From positions 1 to 13,069 of the forward strand of contig CAZGYE010000159.1 in the NCBI GenBank assembly GCA_964530165.1: DNA of 13,069 nt, given 5' to 3'. Shown here in pieces: positions 7,009 to 13,069 of the stretch. Each line of letters starts with the position of its first letter. Position 1 is the first letter of the stretch. This DNA comes from CAZGYE01 sp964530165 (GTDB lineage Bacteria > Planctomycetota > Planctomycetia > Planctomycetales > Planctomycetaceae). The notes beneath the pieces are model-generated. The model was not told where the DNA came from. It ran no database searches and saw only the letters and a program-made list of their open reading frames with translations. A program made the translations under genes and the position numbers.

Positions 7009-8169
7009 GTGGATCTGCCGCGCAATCCGACACGGCCAGTCAGCATCGGTTCGTTCGTGATCGGTGACGGGGCCTCGATTGCCGTTCAAAGCATGACGGC
7101 TACGAAGACCCACGACGTGGAGGCGACCGTCGCACAGATCAACCTGCTGGCCGCGGCCGGTGCGGATCTGGTGCGTGTGGCGGTCGACAGCACGCGGGAA
7201 GCCGAGGCGCTGGCGGAGATTCGGCGGCAGACGACGGCCAACCTTTCGGTCGATCTGCAGGAAAACTATCGTCTGGCGGAAGTCGTGGCGCCGCACGTCG
7301 ATAAGATCCGCTACAACCCGGGGCACCTCTATCACCACGAACGCGACAAGCCTTGGCAGGAGAAGGTCGAGTACATCGCCGGCGTCGCGCGGGAGCATGA
7401 CTGCGCGATTCGCGTCGGCGTCAACTGCGGCTCGGTCGATCCGGACGCGCTCGACAAGTACGAAGCGGGCGACTCCCTCTCGCCCATGCTCGAGAGTGCA
7501 CTGGCCCATTGCAGGTTCCTCGATTCCGTGGGGTTCAGCCGGTACTGCGTGTCGCTGAAGGATTCTGATCCGCGGAAGGTGATCGAGGTCAACACGCGGT
7601 TTGCCGGCCGGCGGCCGGATGTTCCCCTGCATCTGGGAGTGACCGAAGCCGGCATGCCGCCCGAGGGCGTGATCAAAACCCGCATCGCGCTGGAGCAGCT
7701 CATCAGCCGGGGCATCGGCGATACGATTCGCGTCTCGCTGACCGTGCCGAACGACCGCAAGAGTGAAGAGGTCGAAGCAGGCCGGCAGATTCTGGCCGAC
7801 ATCGCTGCCGGCCGAGTCCGCACGGTCGTCGACTTCGGCCTCGATAGGCTCAACGTCATTAGCTGCCCGAGCTGCTCGCGGGTCGAAAACGAGGCGTTCG
7901 TCAAGCTGGCCCAGCAGGTCAAGCAGATGACCGGATACGCCCAAGACCACGCGATCACCATCGCCGTGATGGGCTGCCGAGTCAACGGCCCCGGCGAAAC
8001 CGACGACGCCGACCTCGGCCTGTGGTGCGCGCCCCATTTCGTCAACCTGAAGCGAGGCGGAGAGTCGTTGGGCGCGTTTCCGTACGACGAGATTCTGCCT
8101 CGTTTGAAAGAGGAGCTCGACGCGTTGATCCAGCGGCGTGCAACCGCAATAGGCGAGCGGCCGGTGTAA
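7009..8169 (+). CDS. ispG: 4-hydroxy-3-methylbut-2-en-1-yl diphosphate synthase (IspG/GcpE)
   Basis: A 386-residue enzyme of the MEP isoprenoid pathway that reductively converts 2-C-methyl-D-erythritol 2,4-cyclodiphosphate to HMBPP in the cytoplasm using a [4Fe-4S] cluster. The N-terminal TIM-barrel part contains VQSMTATKTHDVEAT (26-40), VRVAVDS (55-61), IRYNPGH (100-106) and LHLGVTEAG (208-216). The C-terminal cluster domain has SCPSCSR with Cys286 and Cys289, and GCRVNGPGE with Cys323 and the catalytic-region Glu330, so all three cluster cysteines are present. The length fits the short bacterial form without the extra insertion domain of plant and chlamydial enzymes. The start is GTG, fixed by AAGGAG six bases upstream. 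It follows the glycosyltransferase by 170 bp containing hairpin repeats, so it may be transcribed separately. It is very probably an essential gene. Confidence 0.97.
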   Translation: MDLPRNPTRPVSIGSFVIGDGASIAVQSMTATKTHDVEATVAQINLLAAAGADLVRVAVDSTREAEALAEIRRQTTANLSVDLQENYRLAEVVAPHVDKIRYNPGHLYHHERDKPWQEKVEYIAGVAREHDCAIRVGVNCGSVDPDALDKYEAGDSLSPMLESALAHCRFLDSVGFSRYCVSLKDSDPRKVIEVNTRFAGRRPDVPLHLGVTEAGMPPEGVIKTRIALEQLISRGIGDTIRVSLTVPNDRKSEEVEAGRQILADIAAGRVRTVVDFGLDRLNVISCPSCSRVENEAFVKLAQQVKQMTGYAQDHAITIAVMGCRVNGPGETDDADLGLWCAPHFVNLKRGGESLGAFPYDEILPRLKEELDALIQRRATAIGERPV

Positions 8170-8258
8170 GCCGGCTGTTCCAAGACAAGTGCAGAAATGA
8201 ATCAAGTCACCCCGAAATTTCTGGCGGAGCAGGTCGAGCTCAGCGAACAACTGCTGGC

Positions 8259-8265
8259 AGGGAGG
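8259..8265 (+). promoter_or_regulatory. strong internal ribosome binding site supporting the 8272 start
   Basis: AGGGAGG is followed by AACAAT and ATG at 8272, an ideal spacing. The earlier in-frame ATG at 8197 has no comparable site. This favours the shorter nucleotidyltransferase product. Confidence 0.55.
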
Positions 8266-8271
8266 AACAAT

Positions 8272-8685
8272 ATGTTGCAGCCACAGGACCTTCCTGGGCG
8301 ATACGGCCGCGTGGTCCACGCGATCGATCACCTGCTTCAGATCATGGACTGCGAATCGGTTTTGGCAGGCGGTTGGGCGGTTTGGCGTCACGGCTATTCC
8401 GCACGAGTCACGCAAGACCTCGACATTGTGCTGCCGGCCAACCGCGTCGAGGAGTTCATGCGCGTCGCCTCGGTGTCGGGCTTCAAAGAGCCGCCGCCGA
8501 AAGGCCGGTGGCCCAAGCTGCTGCACAAAGAGACCGACGTTACAGTCGACATCCTGCCCGAGACGATGCGGGAAAACATGGACAAAGTCGACGCCGTTCG
8601 AGAACACCTCGCCGCCGTTCACGCGGATTATACCGCTGCATTCGATCGACTTGTCGAACGAGCGCGAGAACAAGAAGACGCGTGA
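8272..8685 (+). CDS. MNT-fold nucleotidyltransferase-like protein, apparently shortened
   Basis: A 137-residue protein (162 if ATG 8197 is used). It has the nucleotidyltransferase signature VLAGGWAVWRHG, then RVTQDLDIVLP with the two catalytic aspartates in DLD, and a third aspartate in VTVDILPE, as in MNT/AbiEii-type polymerase-beta-fold enzymes. All three acidic residues are intact. Immediately after DILPE the sequence runs into a charged helix (TMRENMDKVDAVREHL to the end). From my memory of related families, a LVELKLAAGRARDE-like helical stretch is normally between these blocks, so an in-frame deletion is suspected. No antitoxin gene is adjacent, and activity as a toxin is not shown. The chosen start has AGGGAGG at ideal spacing. 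The 25 codons from 8197 look codon-like, leaving that start possible. It lies 27 bp (from 8197) or 102 bp (from 8272) after ispG. Confidence 0.75.
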   Translation: MLQPQDLPGRYGRVVHAIDHLLQIMDCESVLAGGWAVWRHGYSARVTQDLDIVLPANRVEEFMRVASVSGFKEPPPKGRWPKLLHKETDVTVDILPETMRENMDKVDAVREHLAAVHADYTAAFDRLVERAREQEDA

Positions 8686-8767
8686 TCAAACCCTGGTGCA
8701 ATCCATTCTGGAAGAGGCCGACGTTCCCGCCGACCGTTCGCCGCCATTGTCGCTCGATTCAGGATGA
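8686..8767 (+). other. coding-like tail in another frame after the nucleotidyltransferase stop
   Basis: Directly after the TGA at 8683-8685, the next frame reads DQTLVQSILEEADVPADRS and ends at a TGA (8765-8767). The segment looks like a normal helical C-terminus. Removing one G before the stop would join it to the nucleotidyltransferase. It may be a decayed C-terminus or chance. Confidence 0.3.
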
Positions 8768-8794
8768 CCACTCCGCCTGCACGCTCGCCTCGCC

Positions 8795-10945
8795 TTATCG
8801 ACTCTGATCCCGGCGTTCGCGGCGGCTGCTGCGCAGTCCGTTGCGAGTGTCGCTCTGTGCGTCGGGAAACCATTTCTCGCTCGAGTACAGTTCATAGGCG
8901 GTCTGAAAGATGGAGATGGCGTCCGCACGGAGATCGGCGTCGGGGACATCGAGACGCGTCAGTTGGTAAGTTGTTTTGTTCAGTCGGAACATCGTCGCTT
9001 TTTTCTGAAAACCGAGCACCAGTATCCGATGGCTGCTCTCCAACAGGGCCACGTCGTGGTTGTGCTGCATGAGCGCATATCCGCTCTTGGGATCGATGTT
9101 GAGTGCATCGCGCCCGAAAAAGACGGAGCGGTACGATCCTCCCAGAATCCCCATGATGGTTGGGGCGATATCCAGCGATGAGGCGAGCGTGTGGCACCGC
9201 GTCGCTTTGCGTTCGCCGTGCGGCAGAATCATCAACACGGGGATGCGGTAGGACTGCATGGGAAACAACTGGCTGCCGTACACCCGCGCCCCGTGGTCTC
9301 CCAAAACGACGAACAGGGTGTTCTCGTAGAAGGCGTGCTTTCGGGCCTGAGCAAAGAAGTCGCCGAGCGCCCAGTCGGCATACTTGACGGCATTGTCGCG
9401 GGTTTGGGCCGCCGACGGCAGGTCGATGCGGCCTTCCGGATAGGTGTAAGGTCGATGGTTCGAGGTGGAAAGAATCGTCATGAAAAACGGTTGGCCGCCT
9501 TGATGAAGCGACTCGCACTCGGCGAGTGCGCGGGAGAAAATATCCTCGTCGCAGACCCCCCAGGCGGTGGTGAAGAGGGGGTGTTTGAAGTCGCGCCATT
9601 CGACAAACCGTTCATAACCGTTGGCCAACGCAAATCTGCTCTTGCCGTCAAAGATGCCGCGCCCCCCCTCCACGAACAGGCGGCGGTATCCGCGATCGGC
9701 GAGCACGTTGGCCAAAGTGTAGACGTGGTCGGAATGGCTCCGTTTGAGGATCGATTCGGACGGAATCGGTGGTATCGAGGTCAGCACCGCTTCCAGCGCA
9801 CGCGCGGTTCGATTGCCGGTCGCGTAGAAGTTGTCGAACAGCAACCCCTCCTGCGTCAGACGGTCGAAGCGCGGCGAGAGACCCCGCCGATCGCCCAGAG
9901 CACCAATAAAGTCCGATCCCAGACTTTCTTCCAGAATGAGGACCACATTGTAGTCGCGCCGCCCTCGGGCGGCGATAACGGTGCGGTCCATGGGATTGGA
10001 CGATCCGTTGTGAAAGACGTCGCCGGCGGTGATCCGCTGCCGCAAACGAGGATATGCTTTTGCTTTGTCAATCGTTTGGTAGAACGCACCGTATTCGACC
10101 TGACACGTCCAGGCGTAATAGACGAAAGAATACATTCCGTTGCCCGCGCACTGGTTGGCCACGCGGTTCTCAGAAATCGCCATGCTGGCCATTCCCGTTG
10201 TCGACCACAGCGTTCCGATGCCCGCCAACACTCCCAGCAGAATGCCGTACCGCCGCCGCCACGGCAAAGCAACTTGCAGCAAGTCGTTGGCGCGGCGCCT
10301 GAGCACCAGAAACAACACCGCTCCGACGACCGCGACGCCGCTCAGAAGTGGTACAACCGGATACGACTGCCAGATGTTGCCGAACACCTCCGTCGGATAG
10401 ACGAGGTACTCGAAGGCAATGTAATTGAATTGTGACTGAAACTCGTCGAAGAACAGAACCTCGGCAATGCTCACGAACGGGAGAAACAAGAACGCGAAGG
10501 CCGCCTCGAAATCGAGCATCCCCCGGCTGAGACGGCCGTTCACGAACCTGTTGCTGAACAACGTCAGATGAAGGATCTGCGGCAGGAGAAAGATCAGAGC
10601 GGTCAGCAGGTCGAACCGCAGGCCCACAAACGCCAACTGAGCCAGTTCCCCCAGTGAGAGCGTCTTCCAGTCGGCGAAGCCGAACAGCAGCACCAAACGC
10701 AACAGGGTGAAAATCAGCACTGCGACCGCGCCGATTTCCAGTGTGACGCGATACCGACCGAGCCAACCGCTCGCGGAGAGACTCAGGCGTGCGGTGGGTG
10801 TCAACCCACCGGGAATGCACCGGGGCCCTGACTGGCCCCGCTCGTCAATCGCGCCGCCGGAAGTCGCAGCGATATCTTGTGCGTTTCTCCGCCTTCGTCC
10901 CGAATGGGATCGACGTGTGCGAGTCTCTGTCGACTGCGTGACCAT
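8795..10945 (-). CDS. membrane LTA-synthase/phosphoglycerol-transferase-like enzyme (sulfatase superfamily)
   Basis: A 716-residue integral membrane enzyme of the alkaline phosphatase/sulfatase superfamily in the LtaS/OpgB branch. After a basic cytoplasmic tail (1-68) come five hydrophobic helices (about 69-91, 105-130, 147-166, 197-217, 233-255), then a large extracytoplasmic catalytic domain. Visible active-site elements are LILEES (Glu339/Glu340, metal ligand), GNRT with Thr380 as the likely nucleophile in place of formylglycine-Cys, STSNHRPY with His497, and LGDHG with Asp550-His551. Characterised relatives transfer phosphoglycerol or phosphoethanolamine-like groups onto glycolipids or glucans outside the membrane. 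The substrate here is unknown, because planctomycetes are not known for lipoteichoic acid. ATG 10945 is preferred, with AAGGA ten bases upstream; the frame stays open to a GTG at 11089. The tail at residues 36-52 is encoded by two hairpin repeats. It is convergent with the nucleotidyltransferase gene. Confidence 0.88.
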   Translation of the reverse strand: MVTQSTETRTRRSHSGRRRRNAQDIAATSGGAIDERGQSGPRCIPGGLTPTARLSLSASGWLGRYRVTLEIGAVAVLIFTLLRLVLLFGFADWKTLSLGELAQLAFVGLRFDLLTALIFLLPQILHLTLFSNRFVNGRLSRGMLDFEAAFAFLFLPFVSIAEVLFFDEFQSQFNYIAFEYLVYPTEVFGNIWQSYPVVPLLSGVAVVGAVLFLVLRRRANDLLQVALPWRRRYGILLGVLAGIGTLWSTTGMASMAISENRVANQCAGNGMYSFVYYAWTCQVEYGAFYQTIDKAKAYPRLRQRITAGDVFHNGSSNPMDRTVIAARGRRDYNVVLILEESLGSDFIGALGDRRGLSPRFDRLTQEGLLFDNFYATGNRTARALEAVLTSIPPIPSESILKRSHSDHVYTLANVLADRGYRRLFVEGGRGIFDGKSRFALANGYERFVEWRDFKHPLFTTAWGVCDEDIFSRALAECESLHQGGQPFFMTILSTSNHRPYTYPEGRIDLPSAAQTRDNAVKYADWALGDFFAQARKHAFYENTLFVVLGDHGARVYGSQLFPMQSYRIPVLMILPHGERKATRCHTLASSLDIAPTIMGILGGSYRSVFFGRDALNIDPKSGYALMQHNHDVALLESSHRILVLGFQKKATMFRLNKTTYQLTRLDVPDADLRADAISIFQTAYELYSSEKWFPDAQSDTRNGLRSSRRERRDQSR
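10792..10840. repeat. two hairpin repeats read through in frame near the start of the LTA-synthase-like gene
   Basis: CGGTGGGT and ACCCACCG form a perfect 8-bp stem (10792-10799, 10804-10811) with a 4-base loop. CGGGGCC and GGCCCCG form a perfect 7-bp stem (10821-10827, 10834-10840) with a 6-base loop. Both lie in the codons for residues about 36-52, before the first membrane helix. They resemble planctomycete intergenic palindromes more than ordinary coding sequence. Confidence 0.7.
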
Positions 10946-11254
10946 GCGTTGTGCGTCCTTGCGAAAGAAGGGATTGGCTCTGCGATGCGTCGCCGGTCCG
11001 GTCGGCGACCATGGTGGTTTGCTGCCGTCTGGCCGAAGCCGGGAGGGCGAAAAAGACAGAAAGGGACCGCTAAAGGATCGGATCGGCACGGAGGGCCGAG
11101 GGCCGTAGTATAACGCGTTTCTGATTCGCAGTAAGTCCAGTTTGGATGCGCTACGTAACCATTTTTCAAATTGAGGGTTACATCATATTTTCTCGGTACG
11201 ATTGCCGGCGGCGGATTGTCCGGCACGGAATCAGCCGTTGATCGCATCCGTTGT
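10946..11254. other. 309-bp intergenic region between the propeller gene and the LTA-synthase-like gene
   Basis: Both flanking genes are on the minus strand. The region holds a weak candidate promoter (11107-11134) and, just after the propeller stop, a 5-bp GC stem (GCCGG/CCGGC) without a T tract. The minus-strand frame of the downstream gene is open through its first half, to 11089, but shows no conserved-looking residues. No RNA gene is apparent. Confidence 0.5.
11107..11134 (-). promoter_or_regulatory. weak candidate promoter for the LTA-synthase-like gene
   Basis: On the minus strand TATACT (11112-11107) is a good -10 match, but the best -35 at acceptable spacing is TTACTG (11134-11129, 16 bases away), which is poor. 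The implied leader is about 155 bases. Confidence 0.25.
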
Positions 11255-13069
11255 TTACTGGGCGACTGCTTCGATACGGACGGGACCGGTCGGTTTCTCT
11301 GAAGAGAGCGGAACCCGGTACACGGCCAGTCCGCAGAGTTTCGGCTGGACGAGGTAGCCGCGGACCATCTCGCCGATGTTCCATCCGAACAGCTCGTAGC
11401 CGGGATGATACATGAGGTCCTGGTTCCACAGTTTGCGGCCGATTTCGTGCCGCTGACCCCATCGTTGGGCTGTAAGCTTCAGGAACTTTTGCAGGTCGCC
11501 GCTGGCGACGGCCTGGTTGTACAATTCTCGACTCCAGTTGTCCGGGACGAGGCTCAGGTACGGTTGGAATTCCCATTCGATCAGTTTGGGCCGGTCCGCT
11601 GTTTGGAGGTCGTAAATGCGGACCCCGCCCCAGTAGTCGGAGACGAACAGGTAACTTCCGCGCAGGAAGCAGTCGTTGAACATATCACCGGCGCGCCCCA
11701 ACCGGGAATCAAACCAGTCATCCTGAAAGGCGGGCGTGGAGCGCGGCGTGACGAACACTTTTTTCATTCGGGCAGGATTGCGGACATCGAGGACGGCAAT
11801 GCGAGGATCGTCGATGGCTTCGCTGCCCAGGATGACGTAGAGGTCATCACGGCCCAAAGCGGCGCGTCGGCCGGACCCCTGCCAGGAGTAATGGGCTTCC
11901 TTGCCGAAGCCCGGCTCGCGATAGGTTCCTAATACTTTCAGACGGGAGGGGTCGCTGACGTCGAGGGCGAGCACCATCCCGTTTTTGACTGCGAAGAGAC
12001 GCCTGCCGTCGGTGACACACGCGCCATAATCGCCAGACAGATCGTCGGAGAGCTCCAAATGTCCCAGCCGCTTGGGCCGCCTGGGATGAGTGATGTCGTA
12101 GACGTCCAACAGCGTCTTCTTCTGTGCGGAGAGGAACTGGTAACCGCGATGGTCCTGACCAAAAGTTGCTGAATCTTGCCGGCACTGTGATAGAGTCCCT
12201 TCATCCGCGGAGCACGCGGGTGCGAGACGTCGACCATCCAGAAACCATAGCCGCTGTCGACAACGTAAGCGGTTCCGGCGGAGACGGTCAGGGCGAGTAG
12301 GGAGGATCGCGGCAGGTGGAGCGTGGACAGCGGGCGCAGATGGGACGAATCGGTGCAGTCGAACAGATGCAGCCCGTTGTCCGCCTCCCCCCAAGAGCCG
12401 CCGCTATCGCTCACCACAACCAAGTTTTTCTCTACCGCCAAATAGCGCGCTTTCTTTAGGCCGGCCCCTTTCGTCAGGCCGACGAGGCGCGGCGCCGACG
12501 GCACGTGAACATCAATCACCCCCAGCTCGTGCCCGTCAAGAGCGACGAAGCAGCGGCCACCGCCGGCCTCCAGGGCGGTGATCTCACCCGGCGCTCGGTA
12601 CACGCCTACCCGTCGGGGATGGTCCGGCTGAGAGACGTCGTACAGCGAGAGCGTCTTCTTGTCGATCACATACGCGATGTGTCCGGCGATCGTCGCAAAC
12701 ATCGGCACGCCGGTTCCGAGATTGACTGCGCGGGGCTTCTGGGGATCGGTGACGTCGACGAGCCGCAAGCCCGGTTTGGGCGCGGCCGGCTGTTTGGGCC
12801 AGTCCTTCCAATCCCCCTCCGGACGGACGTAGCAATAGAAGTATCGCTTCTCCTTCCAATCGAAGGGGACGACGTGTCCGCCGTGACGGCAGGGCGGCGC
12901 AACCCGCCAACGGCCCACAACACGAGGCTGCCCGGCCCGAGAGACATCGACGATCGTTGCTCCATTGTAATTGGCCAATGCATACACCCGGTCCCAGCAA
13001 GCAGCAGCGTCTTTATCAAAACATCCGGCATCGTTCGTGCTGACTCGCTGCAGTTGTTCCGGATTGCTT
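11255..13069 (-). pseudogene. LVIVD-repeat beta-propeller protein, one frameshift, 5' end beyond the window
   Basis: At least 600 residues are visible, with the frame still open at the right edge. Ten repeats of the LVIVD type (PF08309) can be counted, each with a core like VDVSDPxxPRxVG. Six lie before the frameshift (ATIVDVSRAGQPRVVG, LRLVDVTDPQKPRAV, LSLYDVSQPDHPRRVG, LGVIDVHVPSAPRLVG, LHLFDCTDSSHLRPL, FWMVDVSHPRAPRMKG). Four lie after it (LDVYDITHPRRPKRLG, VLALDVSDPSRLKVLG, IAVLDVRNPARMKKV, VRIYDLQTADRPKLI). Such proteins fold as beta-propellers and are usually secreted; ligand and function are unknown. The frames switch at a four-base homopolymer (12161-12164). Adding one T on the coding strand restores IQQLFGQDHRGYQF and a continuous propeller, so a one-base deletion or a sequencing error explains it. 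After the propeller, a non-repeat C-terminal region of about 100 residues ends at 11255. Both halves are otherwise well preserved, so decay is recent or only apparent. Confidence 0.85.
12161..12164 (-). other. homopolymer frameshift site in the propeller gene
   Basis: The coding strand reads CAACTTTTGGTC. Five T instead of four would join the two frames exactly where repeat homology moves from one to the other. The sequence is not a classical X-XXY-YYZ slippery heptamer. Confidence 0.75.

Noticed and set aside
6991..8673. 560-codon minus-strand open frame opposite ispG and the nucleotidyltransferase.
   Set aside because: Pure antisense shadow of two well-supported genes, with no domain pattern.
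8197..8685. Considered an AbiEii/MNT toxin-antitoxin system.
   Set aside because: No partner gene of either usual antitoxin type lies on either side, and only the nucleotidyltransferase fold is visible.
9191..10435. 414-codon plus-strand open frame.
   Set aside because: Antisense to the LTA-synthase-like gene, with no motif.

Overview
The window looks like chromosomal DNA of a high-GC planctomycete, probably a Pirellulales-like lineage. The taxonomic cues are a DUF1559 protein with a prepilin-type N-terminus next to a small lipoprotein with a VSGEVSYDGKPV-type domain, a formylglycine sulfatase, an LVIVD-repeat propeller, and short palindromic repeats of the kind scattered through planctomycete genomes. 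The lineage is inferred from this gene content; no rRNA or other phylogenetic marker has been compared.

Layout. On the minus strand at the left are a DUF1559 pseudopilin-like protein (102-1043), its upstream lipoprotein (1168-1665), a secreted arylsulfatase (2045-3559) and an ADP-ribosylglycohydrolase (3689-4582). A 149-bp divergent intergenic region follows. On the plus strand come an FkbM-family methyltransferase (4732-5694), a GT4 glycosyltransferase (5711-6838), ispG of the MEP isoprenoid pathway (7009-8169) and a small MNT-fold nucleotidyltransferase (8272-8685, or from 8197). Back on the minus strand are a five-helix membrane phosphoglycerol-transferase/LTA-synthase-like enzyme (8795-10945) and a large LVIVD-repeat beta-propeller gene (11255 to beyond the right edge) that carries one frameshift.

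How the genes fit together. The FkbM methyltransferase and glycosyltransferase are 16 bp apart behind one plausible promoter and look like a two-gene glycan-modification unit. The LTA-synthase-like enzyme and the sulfatase also act at the cell envelope, but they are separate transcription units and no single pathway is demonstrated. ispG is housekeeping, separated from the glycosyltransferase by a pair of hairpin repeats.

The most unusual theme is short repeats inside coding sequence. Two envelope proteins (the sulfatase and the LTA-synthase-like enzyme) carry repeat-like or hairpin DNA, read in frame, between the start codon and the first hydrophobic segment. A related pair of hairpins lies in inverted orientation upstream of ispG. 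There is also evidence of gene decay: the propeller has a one-base frameshift in a homopolymer, and the nucleotidyltransferase looks internally shortened with a coding-like tail in another frame. I see no CRISPR array, rRNA, tRNA, transposase or phage gene, and no convincing new multi-gene system.
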